From NCBI GenBank assembly GCA_022826685.1, contig JAJDUL010000001.1, forward strand, positions 1-47,236: a stretch of 47,236 nt of DNA. Reading direction: 5' to 3'. A program made the position numbers and the translations under genes. This DNA is from Gemmatimonadota bacterium. GTDB lineage: Bacteria > Gemmatimonadota > Gemmatimonadetes > Palauibacterales > Palauibacteraceae. This document shows positions 1-6,897 of this stretch, piece by piece; within the stretch, counting starts at the first letter, position 1; every line of letters begins with the position of its first letter. Under the pieces are notes generated by a model, which had not been told where the DNA came from, searched no databases, and saw only the letters and a list, made by a program, of their open reading frames with translations.

Positions 1-1040
1 CCGCCCTTCACCCCGAAGGTCAGGATCCCCGAAGCCCGGCCGTCGAGGTACTTCAGGGCCAGCTCGTGGTACGGATCGCCCGGCAGTCCGGCGTAGCTCA
101 CCCACTCCACCGCCGGGTGGTCCTCCAGGTGCTTCGCCACCGCCAGCGCGTTCTCGGAGTGGCGCTCGATGCGGAGATTCAGCGTCTGGATCCCCTGGAT
201 GATCTGGAACGCGTTGAAGGGCGAGATCGCCGACCCCGTGTTGCGCAGCGGCACCGTGCGCGCCCGCCCGATGTAGGCGGCCGGCCCCAGCGCCTCCGTG
301 TAGACGACCCCGTGGTAGCTGGGCTCCGGCGTCGTGAACTGCGGATAGCGGCTCGCGTGCTCGGTCCACGGGAATTTCCCGGAATCGACGATCGCGCCGC
401 CGAGCGAGTTGCCGTGCCCGCCGATGTACTTCGTCAGCGAGTGCACGACGATGTCGAACCCGTGGTCGATCGGCTTGAGGAGCGCCGGTGTGGGGACCGT
501 GTTGTCGACGATCGTGGCGACGCCGTGGGCGTGCGCCACGTCGGCCACCGCCGCGAGGTCCACGATGTTGCCCGCCGGGTTCCCGATGCTCTCGACGAAG
601 ACCGCCTTCGTCCGGTCATCGATCAGCTTGGCCAGATCGTCCGGGCCATCGCCTTCGGCGAAGCGCACTTCGATCCCCAGCTGCGGGAGCATGTGGGCGA
701 AGAGCGTGTAGGTGCCGCCGTACAACTGGGGCACGGAGACGATGTTGTCCCCCGAGGCGGCGAGATTGAGGATCGAATAGTTGACGGCCGCGCTGCCGGA
801 GGAGAGCGCAAGCGTCGCCAGGCCGCGTTCGAGCTGGGCGAGCCGCTCCTCGAGCACGGCCTGCGTGGGGTTCATGATGCGGGAATAGATGTTGCCTTCG
901 ACCTCGAGGTTGAAGAGGTCCGCGCCGTGCTGCGCGTCGTCGAACTCGTACGCCACGGTCTGGTACAGCGGCACCGCGACCGCGTGCGTCGTGGGCTCGG
1001 ATTCGTATCCGAGGTGGATTGCTACGGTCTCGTCTCTCAT
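1..1040 (-). CDS. metY: O-acetylhomoserine sulfhydrylase (MetY), 3' end cut by window edge
   Basis: PLP enzyme of the Cys/Met metabolism family that makes homocysteine from O-acetylhomoserine and sulfide. It begins at ATG 1040 (MRDETVAIHLGYESEPTTHA) just after a GGAG. About 346 codons are visible, so roughly the last 80 residues of a ~430-residue enzyme lie beyond position 1. Visible family features are the N-terminal PLYQTVAYEF segment, the SGSAA phosphate-binding region near residue 82, the D179-N180 pair and the PLP lysine K204 in SLTKYIGGHG. The long insertions and the GNSLGG sequence after the lysine fit MetY better than MetB. It follows asd by 117 bp on the same strand and is probably the third gene of a lysC-asd-metY operon led by a SAM riboswitch. 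Confidence 0.9.
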   Translation of the reverse strand, partial: MRDETVAIHLGYESEPTTHAVAVPLYQTVAYEFDDAQHGADLFNLEVEGNIYSRIMNPTQAVLEERLAQLERGLATLALSSGSAAVNYSILNLAASGDNIVSVPQLYGGTYTLFAHMLPQLGIEVRFAEGDGPDDLAKLIDDRTKAVFVESIGNPAGNIVDLAAVADVAHAHGVATIVDNTVPTPALLKPIDHGFDIVVHSLTKYIGGHGNSLGGAIVDSGKFPWTEHASRYPQFTTPEPSYHGVVYTEALGPAAYIGRARTVPLRNTGSAISPFNAFQIIQGIQTLNLRIERHSENALAVAKHLEDHPAVEWVSYAGLPGDPYHELALKYLDGRASGILTFGVKG

Positions 1041-1157
1041 GATCTCCGTCTTCTCTCCGATGGGCCCGATCTCTCGGGCGGTGAATGTCCGCGCCTCCAG
1101 CCGATCGTTTCGTCGCTGCGGAACGGCTGTGGAACGCGGACCGGTACTCCGTGTCGA

Positions 1158-2198
1158 TCAGCCGCGCGCGCAGCCCGCGAGACAGAATTCGGCGTTGGCC
1201 AGACAGGCGCCGGCCGCGCCCCGGACGCCGTTGTGCGCGACCACGGTCATCGCGAGGTCGTGGGGCGGTGCGGCGCGGATCCTGCCCACGCTCGCCGCCA
1301 TCCCTCCGGCCGCGCCGATGTCCAGGCGCGGCTGGGGACGGTCCGGCTCCGAGCGCACGATGAGCGGCCGTTCGGGAAGCGAAGGCAGGGCCGGCAGCGA
1401 CGGCGGTGCCCGGAACTCCGCCAGCGCCCGGGCCGCGTCTCCCGGACTCGCCGGGGAGGTGAACTTCAGGAACACGTTCGCCGTGTGGCCGTTGAGCACC
1501 GCGACTCGATTGACGCTCACCGCCACGGCGATCTCCGACCCCAGGATCTTGTTGAGTTCCGGTTCGATCTTCTCTTCCTCGCCGGGGATCCAGGGGATCG
1601 CGTTTCCCCCGATCTGGACGGAACCGACTCCGGTCAGTCCCGCGCCGGTCACCGCCTGGAGGGTGACGATTGTGGCGGCCTCGATCCCGAAGGCGTCGTG
1701 CAGCGGGGCGAGGGCCAGCGCCAGTCCCGCAACCACGCAGTTCGGGTTGGCGACGAGCCGGCCTCCCCCTTCCGACCACGGCTGTTCAGCGGTGAGAGCC
1801 AGCGCCTGCGGGTTGACCTCCGGCACGAGCAGCGGCACGTCCGCTCGCAGCCGGTGAGCCGAGGCGTTCGTGCTCACGATGTGTCCGGCCTCCGCGAGCG
1901 CCGGCTCGAGTTCGCGCGCCACGCCCGACGGAAGCGCGGAGAGCACGATCCGGCACTCCGGCGGTTCCGTGACGACGCGGAGCGGCAGTCCGGCCGCCTC
2001 CGCGGGAGGGTCTCCGCCGAGGCTCCAGCGGACGGCGTCGCCGTACCTCTCGCCCGCGCGCCTCTCGGACGCCGCGACGGAGGCGAGCCGGAGGGAGGGG
2101 TGCCCGTCCAGCATCCGGATCAGCCGCTGCCCGACGATTCCGGTCGCGCCCAGGACGGCGACCGGCAGGCGTTCGTCCGACCGATGGGTCATGCGCAT
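1158..2198 (-). CDS. asd: Aspartate-semialdehyde dehydrogenase
   Basis: Reduces aspartyl phosphate to aspartate semialdehyde, the branch point to lysine, threonine and methionine. The 346-residue product has the NADP-binding GATGIVGQ loop (residues 17-24), catalytic C154 in NPNC, and H238 in RVAVLNGHTANVF. The NGHT form of this last motif is typical of the archaeal/fungal-type enzyme. The start at 2198 is chosen because a GGAAGG lies 10 nt upstream. A second ATG at 2192 overlaps the lysC stop as ATGA and is equally in frame, so the true start could be either. Overlap with lysC implies translational coupling. Confidence 0.93.
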   Translation of the reverse strand: MRMTHRSDERLPVAVLGATGIVGQRLIRMLDGHPSLRLASVAASERRAGERYGDAVRWSLGGDPPAEAAGLPLRVVTEPPECRIVLSALPSGVARELEPALAEAGHIVSTNASAHRLRADVPLLVPEVNPQALALTAEQPWSEGGGRLVANPNCVVAGLALALAPLHDAFGIEAATIVTLQAVTGAGLTGVGSVQIGGNAIPWIPGEEEKIEPELNKILGSEIAVAVSVNRVAVLNGHTANVFLKFTSPASPGDAARALAEFRAPPSLPALPSLPERPLIVRSEPDRPQPRLDIGAAGGMAASVGRIRAAPPHDLAMTVVAHNGVRGAAGACLANAEFCLAGCARG

Positions 2199-2968
2199 CG
2201 GGCGCTCGCCTTCCGGCCGCTGTTGCGGTCGTGCGTCGGGTTGTGCCGGCCGACCCACGTGCCGGTGCCGCCGGGCGCCGCGACGCGGAACGGGATTCGG
2301 TGGTCCTCGGCGAAACGCAGCGCGCGGTCCTGGACGACGCCACCGGCCGTCCGCCGGGCCTCGCTCCAGGTCGCCGCGCGCAGCGGCGCGATGTTGGGGA
2401 ACCGTTTCGGATCGGCCGGAAAGATCCCGTCCACATCTTTTACGAGGCGAACCTCCGCGGCGCCGAGTGCGTGGCCCACGAAGAGCGCCGTGAGATCGGA
2501 GCCTCCCCTCCCCAGCAGCGACGTGACGCCCGTCGCGTCGACACCCACGAACCCGGGAATGACGACCGCATCGTGGGTCGCGAAGGCCGTCTCGATCCGG
2601 CGGGCGTCCACCGCCACCGGATCGGCGGATGCCAGCGGACCGCGGGTGCGGACGGGCAGGTGCCAGAACGACATGCCCACGGCGGACACGCCCGCCGTCG
2701 CCAGCGCGAGGCGGAGCAGGGCGACGGACGCTTCTTCGCCCGTCGCCAGGAGAGACCCCATGAGATCGTCCGGAAGCGACGGAGCGACTTCGCTCGCCGC
2801 GGCGAGCAGGTCATCGGTCGTGTCACCCATGGCCGATACCACCGCGACGACGTTCGCGCCACCGGCGACTTCGGCCCGGATCTCCTCGGCCACCGGCCGG
2901 TACGCGGCCGGACGGGCCAGCACGGATGAGCCGAATTTGAGTACGTGAACGCGGCGAACTTCGCGCAA
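2189..2968 (-). CDS. lysC: Short aspartate kinase lacking ACT domains
   Basis: Phosphorylates aspartate, the first step of the aspartate family pathway. The protein has only 259 residues, against about 400-450 for ordinary aspartokinases. It ends soon after the kinase core and shows no C-terminal ACT repeats. Core motifs are KFGSSVL at residue 11 (KFGGTSV in most homologues), a TGEEAS helix start, the TSLLGRGGSDLTA loop and KDVDGIFPADP. The start must be the TTG at 2968: an in-frame TGA lies nine codons upstream and GGGGAGG sits 7 nt before the TTG. It overlaps asd. With no ACT domain, direct allosteric inhibition by lysine or threonine is unlikely; control seems to lie in the SAM riboswitch upstream. 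Confidence 0.85.
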   Translation of the reverse strand: MREVRRVHVLKFGSSVLARPAAYRPVAEEIRAEVAGGANVVAVVSAMGDTTDDLLAAASEVAPSLPDDLMGSLLATGEEASVALLRLALATAGVSAVGMSFWHLPVRTRGPLASADPVAVDARRIETAFATHDAVVIPGFVGVDATGVTSLLGRGGSDLTALFVGHALGAAEVRLVKDVDGIFPADPKRFPNIAPLRAATWSEARRTAGGVVQDRALRFAEDHRIPFRVAAPGGTGTWVGRHNPTHDRNSGRKASARCA

Positions 2969-2973
2969 TGAAA

Positions 2974-3019
2974 CGCCTCCCCGAGTCTCGATTCACACTC
3001 AGCGGACTCCGGAGAAGCG
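2974..3019 (-). promoter_or_regulatory. Candidate Shine-Dalgarno-sequestering hairpin before lysC
   Basis: On the minus strand CGCTTCTCCG (3019 to 3010) can pair over 10 bp, two of them G-U, with CGGGGAGGCG (2983 to 2974), which contains the lysC ribosome binding site. No T-rich terminator is present between the aptamer and the gene, so translational control is the simpler reading of the expression platform. Inferred from base pairing only. Confidence 0.5.
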
Positions 3020-3066
3020 ACGCCCTGGGAACGACAGCTGCCGGGCTAATGAAGCGCGGCGGGCGA

Positions 3067-3179
3067 CTCATCTACCAACGGATCACATCCGTCGCAGGAG
3101 TTGGCACATCAGTGGAAGAGCCACCTTCCACAGGTTGCCCCGGTGTCTTCGGGCCTGTCCCTCGACCGGTCTCGATGAG
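3067..3179 (-). promoter_or_regulatory. SAM-I (S-box) riboswitch upstream of lysC-asd-metY
   Basis: Reading the minus strand from 3179, the S-box hallmarks appear in order: P1 5' strand CTCATC, then GAGGGACAGGCCC, CCGGGGCAACC, a P3-type hairpin, GTGCCAACTCCTGC, and P1 3' strand GATGAG ending at 3067. P1 pairs perfectly over six bases. The order and core bases match the SAM-I aptamer. It sits about 100 nt before the lysC start and just after a good promoter. Ligand binding would lower expression of the methionine branch when S-adenosylmethionine is abundant. Confidence 0.93.
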
Positions 3180-3193
3180 CGTTGAGGGCGCAG

Positions 3194-3222
3194 AGGCTAC
3201 AGGGTCGTGGGCCGCGCGTCAA
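3194..3222 (-). promoter_or_regulatory. Promoter for lysC-asd-metY
   Basis: Minus-strand -35 TTGACG (3222 to 3217), spacer of exactly 17 nt, -10 TAGCCT (3199 to 3194). Transcription would start near 3187, a few bases before the S-box aptamer, as expected for a riboswitch leader. Confidence 0.65.
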
Positions 3223-3223
3223 G

Positions 3224-3252
3224 TTGACCTCCGTTGCCGAAGCCGCCAGGTT
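3224..3252 (+). promoter_or_regulatory. Promoter for metX, back to back with the lysC promoter
   Basis: Plus-strand -35 TTGACC (3224-3229), 17-nt spacer, weak -10 CAGGTT (3247-3252). The predicted start near 3259 is immediately before the plus-strand S-box aptamer. The two -35 boxes are separated by a single base. Confidence 0.5.
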
Positions 3253-3261
3253 CGGCCGCTA

Positions 3262-3381
3262 CTCATCGAGACCGGCTGAGGGACGGGCCCTTTGAAGCCG
3301 GGGCAACCGGGGCACGCGCGTTCACGCGCAGCCCAGCGGTGCCAACTCCTGCGGACCCTGGACCGGGATCCGAGAGATGAG
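3262..3381 (+). promoter_or_regulatory. SAM-I (S-box) riboswitch upstream of metX
   Basis: Plus strand: P1 5' CTCATC (3262-3267), GAGGGACGGGCCC, CCGGGGCAACC, a GC-rich hairpin of CGCGCGTT type, GGTGCCAACTCCTGC, then P1 3' GATGAG (3376-3381). All SAM-I core elements are in order. About 107 nt separate the aptamer from the metX start. CTCCG at 3410-3414 could pair with the CGGAG of the metX ribosome binding site, a weaker platform than on the other strand. Confidence 0.93.
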
Positions 3382-3488
3382 CCCCTGACCTGCACGGGTC
3401 GGTCGGCTGCTCCGAGTTGGTATCGCGATCAACATGGAGAAGCCGATTGAACGCCGTACTGCCGGAGGGTCGGAGGGGCGCCGTCGCG

Positions 3489-4496
3489 ATGCCGGCGGAC
3501 TGGAGGCCGGAATTCGCGGCCGGGGTCGACGCCCGCTTCCGGGTGCGCTACGAACTCGCCGGGCCCGAGGGCGCCCCGCTGCTCGTCGCAATGGGAGGCA
3601 TCTCCGCCGACCGCCACGTTTGCGCGAACGTCCTGGATCCCGCGCCCGGCTGGTGGCGGAAGCTGGTGGGCCCGGATCTGGCCATCGATACCACCCGCTG
3701 GCGGCTGCTCGCGATCGACTTCCTCGGATCTCCCGGGACGTTCGAGCCGACGGAGTCCGCCGACCCTTCGAAAGGTCCTTCGCCGTCCCGGATTCATCTC
3801 ACGCCCGGAGACCAGGCGGAGGCCGTGGCGGTTGCCCTCCGCCACCTGGGCGTCGAACGGGCCCACCGCATGCTGGGCGCCTCGTACGGCGGGATGGTCG
3901 CGCTGGCGATGGGGATCCGCCATCCCGCGCGCCTCGGCGGGGTCGTTCTGATCGGCGCGGCGCACCGCGGCCATCCGCAGGCCATCGGAATACACGCGGT
4001 GCAACGGTGGATCGTGGAGCTCGCGCTCCGGCACGGCCGGGGGAGCGAAGGCGTGGCGCTCGCCCGGGCGCTCGCGTTCACGACCTACAAGTCGGCGGCC
4101 GGGCTCGACGCCCGCTTCCCGCACGACTGGGAGTGGGAGAACGACGCCCCGGTCTACGCCATCGGCCGTTACCTGGAGGAACGTGGACGGGAGTTTGCGG
4201 AACGGTTCGAGGCAGAGACCTTTCTGACGCTTTCGGCCTCGGTCGACCTGTGCAATCTGCGTCCGGAAGAACTCGGGGTCCCCGCCTGGCTCATCGGGTG
4301 GGAGGAGGACACGCTGGTCCCGCCCTGGCTGCTCCGGGAGACCGAAAGCCGGATCGGCGCGCCTTCGCACCTGCGGATTCTGAACTCGGACGCGGGGCAC
4401 GACGCGTTTCTGCTCCACGCGCCCGATTACGAGACAGCTCTGAGGGAGAGTCTCTTCGCGACGGCGCCGCGGAAGCTGGCGGGTGCGGCCGGATGA
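3489..4496 (+). CDS. metX: Homoserine O-acyltransferase, MetX family
   Basis: Alpha/beta-hydrolase-fold enzyme that activates homoserine for sulfhydrylation. Of 335 residues, the triad reads as S132 in GASYGG, D274 in EEDTLVPP and H304 in DAGHDAF, with the oxyanion region LLVAMGGISA near residue 35. ATG 3489 is chosen because GGAGGGG ends 10 nt upstream; a TTG at 3417 would add an uncharacteristic tail that overlaps the riboswitch platform. GASYGGMVAL resembles MetX members that use succinyl-CoA in some bacteria, so the acyl donor is not settled by sequence. The linked metY argues for O-acetylhomoserine. Divergent from lysC and controlled by its own S-box. Confidence 0.88.
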   Translation: MPADWRPEFAAGVDARFRVRYELAGPEGAPLLVAMGGISADRHVCANVLDPAPGWWRKLVGPDLAIDTTRWRLLAIDFLGSPGTFEPTESADPSKGPSPSRIHLTPGDQAEAVAVALRHLGVERAHRMLGASYGGMVALAMGIRHPARLGGVVLIGAAHRGHPQAIGIHAVQRWIVELALRHGRGSEGVALARALAFTTYKSAAGLDARFPHDWEWENDAPVYAIGRYLEERGREFAERFEAETFLTLSASVDLCNLRPEELGVPAWLIGWEEDTLVPPWLLRETESRIGAPSHLRILNSDAGHDAFLLHAPDYETALRESLFATAPRKLAGAAG

Positions 4497-4505
4497 CCCG
4501 CGGGT

Positions 4506-6230
4506 TCAGCCGGATGAGCAGGTGCGGATCGGCAGCCGAATGTGCGAGGGACAGGCCGTCGAGTGCAGAACCGTGTTGCGAGCCGTCCGCATGCGGGTCC
4601 CGGTCCCCACGTCCCCGCCGGTGTTGAGGTTGCGGCTGAAGCGGGGGAAGCAACTGCTCGTGATCTGAAGCCGGATCCGGTGGCCGGCCCGAAACACGTG
4701 GCTCATCGGGTAGAGCCGGATCCGGAACTCCGCCGCCTCGCCGGGCTCGAGAAGCTCGGTCCGGCCCAGCCCGCCGCGATACCGCGCGCGCAGGATTCCC
4801 TCGGTGAGGACGAACGATCCTCCCGCCGGATCGACGTCCGTCACCCGCGCCACGAAGTCCGTGTCCCGCGCCGACGATTCGGCATGGAGCACGACTTCGA
4901 TCGGCCCCGTGACCTCGAGATCGTCCTCGAGGGCCCGCGACGTGTAGACGAGCACGTCCGGACGCCGCTCGAGCGGCGCCTGCTCGACGGGTCCGCCCCG
5001 CATCGGCGTCTCGGCGTGGGTCGTGATCAAGCGGGACGAGAGATTGCCTCCGAGCGAGGGCGCCGGGTCGCGCGGATCGTACTCGAAGCGGTCGGGGGGC
5101 TCGTCCCCCGGCGGCTCCGGATCGAGCCAGGCCTCGTCGCTCCGGTTCGCGCGCCCGTGGCTGTGCAGATACCAGGGCACTTCCTCCGTCCCCGGCGGCG
5201 GCCACTGCGCGCCGTCCCGCCACCGGTTGGCGCCCGTCGTGAACCAGCGCAGCGGCGGATCCTCGCCGATCCCGTCGTCCACGCCGCGAAGCTGCCAGTC
5301 GAACCAGCGCCGCTCCTCCTCCCGCACATCCACCCAGGCGTCGGGTCCGAAGTCGAGATCCCCGACCGTCCTTGTCTCCGGAACTTCGTGCGACCAGGGG
5401 CCGATGAGCGCCCGGTTCAGCGCGCGGGCGCGGGGAGTCGCGGCTCCCGCCGTCATCCCCTCGTGGATGCGGAGCGCCGACCCGGGATACGCATCGTACC
5501 ACCCGCCCTGCTGAAACGCCGGCGCCGTGACGCCGCCGTATTGGTCCGTGACTCTGAGGCGCCGCCAGTACTCGTCGCGCGTCGGGTGCTCCAGCCACTC
5601 CCGCCAATACGGGATCTTCCGCCCGATCGCGCGCTCGTCCATCTCGATGATCGGCAGGTGGGCCCAGAACTTCGGGTTCTGGAACAGACGCGCGGCCTGT
5701 CTGCCGGTCACGATCGCGAGGTTCGTCTCCCAGATCACGGCCGCGCCGAGCGAGAGGAGCAACTGGAAGGCCCCGCCCAGGTAGTGACAGTCCCCGAAGT
5801 GGTCGTCGCAGATCACGTGCGGCGCGATGCAGGTGAGGTGCGGGCTTCCGAGCGGCGCGCTGAGCCACTGCGTGAGGCCGCCGTAGCTGCGCCCCCACAT
5901 CCCGATCTTCCCGTCGCACCACGCCTGCCCCGCCACCCATTCGAGCGTGTCGTAACCGTCCTCGATCTCGGGAACGTACGCGTGGAAAACGCCCTCCGAA
6001 TTGAAACGGCCGCGACAATCCTGAACCACGAACGCGTACCCGCGCTCCGCCCACCAGATGCCGTTCTCGATGAACACATCCCGGCCGCTCTCGTACGGCG
6101 TCCGCGTCAGGATCGTGGGAAAGGGGCCCCCGGAAGCGGGCAGATAGACGTCCGCCGACAGCCGCACCCCATCGCGCATCCGGCCCCGAAGCCCATGAAG
6201 CAGCCGAACCTCCCGCAGGGCGCCGGGCAA
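4506..6230 (-). CDS. CocE/NonD family hydrolase (cytoplasmic)
   Basis: Serine hydrolase of the cocaine esterase / X-Pro dipeptidyl-peptidase (S15) superfamily; substrate unknown. The 574-residue protein has the N-terminal MRDGVRLSADVYLP strand, the VVQDCRGRF segment, nucleophile S115 in GRSYGG, and a C-terminal jelly-roll domain ending in the family signature FPRFSRNLNTGG. No signal peptide is visible, unlike the paralogue at 9257. The TTG at 6230 is the only early start in this frame and has GAGG just upstream. It ends 10 bp from the convergent metX stop and starts 8 bp after the peroxiredoxin-like gene, so it is probably cotranscribed with the genes above it. Confidence 0.88.
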   Translation of the reverse strand: MPGALREVRLLHGLRGRMRDGVRLSADVYLPASGGPFPTILTRTPYESGRDVFIENGIWWAERGYAFVVQDCRGRFNSEGVFHAYVPEIEDGYDTLEWVAGQAWCDGKIGMWGRSYGGLTQWLSAPLGSPHLTCIAPHVICDDHFGDCHYLGGAFQLLLSLGAAVIWETNLAIVTGRQAARLFQNPKFWAHLPIIEMDERAIGRKIPYWREWLEHPTRDEYWRRLRVTDQYGGVTAPAFQQGGWYDAYPGSALRIHEGMTAGAATPRARALNRALIGPWSHEVPETRTVGDLDFGPDAWVDVREEERRWFDWQLRGVDDGIGEDPPLRWFTTGANRWRDGAQWPPPGTEEVPWYLHSHGRANRSDEAWLDPEPPGDEPPDRFEYDPRDPAPSLGGNLSSRLITTHAETPMRGGPVEQAPLERRPDVLVYTSRALEDDLEVTGPIEVVLHAESSARDTDFVARVTDVDPAGGSFVLTEGILRARYRGGLGRTELLEPGEAAEFRIRLYPMSHVFRAGHRIRLQITSSCFPRFSRNLNTGGDVGTGTRMRTARNTVLHSTACPSHIRLPIRTCSSG

Positions 6231-6237
6231 GTCGCCC

Positions 6238-6897
6238 TCAGATCTCCGGGATGGCGGCGACGACTTCGTGGGGTTCGGCGCGTACCGTGTAGTCGGGGTC
6301 GGCGGAGGCGTAGACGATGGTGCCGTCGCGGTCGATGACGAAGGTGGACGTGAGCGGGAGTTCCCAGGATTCGTCGCCGTTGAAGCGCGCGAGATCGATG
6401 CCGAGGCCGTCCCGGTAGAGCGTGCGAAGTTCGCCCTCGACCCGGAACGTCAGGCCGTAGTCACGAGCCACGCCCAGCCCGAGGTCCAGCAGGACATCGA
6501 ACTCGATGCCGTCCTCCTCGATCCAGCCGCGGGCGAACTCGGCGAGCTGCGGGGAGAGCGTGATGAGGCGCGCGCCTTTCGCTTCGATCTCCGGGAGGAC
6601 CGACTGAAGAGCAACCTGCTCCTCGCGGCAGTACGGTCACCAGCGGCCGCGGAAGAAGCTGAGCACCACGGGGCCGCGCTTCAGGAGCGTCTTCAGCCGG
6701 ACCGTGGGGCCGGCCACGCTCGGGCGGGCGAACAGCGGGGCGCGGTCGCCCACGCGGGGAAGACGATCGAGGATCCCGGAAGCCTGCAACGCCTCCGTTC
6801 CCGCGGCCATCACCGCCGTCGCGGAGGCAGGGCGCGCGGCTTCCTTCTCCGCGCGGATCTCGGCGAGTCGCCGGCAGAGCGGCCCAGTCGCGTTCAC
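6238..6897 (-). CDS. Peroxiredoxin-like selenoprotein (UGA-encoded Sec87, UxxC motif)
   Basis: AhpC/TSA-type thioredoxin-fold protein, 219 codons, read through one in-frame TGA at 6639-6637. The segment before it ends FFRGRW and the segment after begins PYCREEQVALQ. In the family this site is FYRGGWCPYC, so TGA replaces the first cysteine of CPYC, giving U87-P-Y-C90. Homology continues on both sides without frame change, up to the STFVIDRDGTIVYA strand typical of the fold. A hairpin with the look of a bacterial SECIS follows the TGA. GTG at 6897 overlaps the upstream esterase stop as GTGA. Likely a thiol/selenol peroxidase or reductase. A conventional caller would split this into two fragments or call it a pseudogene. 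Confidence 0.85.
6606..6624 (-). promoter_or_regulatory. SECIS-like hairpin after the UGA codon
   Basis: In the mRNA, GAGGAGC (6624 to 6618) pairs with GCUCUUC (6612 to 6606) over seven base pairs, one of them G-U, and closes the loop AGGUU. The hairpin starts 12 nt and its loop 19 nt after the UGA. The gcAGGUUgc top closely resembles the E. coli fdhF SECIS top gcAGGUCUgc, with the loop G residues that SelB contacts. Comparison is from memory of the fdhF element. Confidence 0.75.

Noticed and set aside
66..2948. Very long open frame on the plus strand opposite metY, asd and lysC (960 codons)
   Set aside because: Arg/Pro/Gly-rich shadow caused by high GC; the minus strand encodes three recognisable enzymes with good starts.
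6637..6639. Nonsense mutation splitting the peroxiredoxin-like gene into a pseudogene
   Set aside because: UGA lies exactly on the conserved redox cysteine, is followed by a SECIS-like hairpin, and the rest of the frame is intact. Kept as selenocysteine unless sel genes prove absent.
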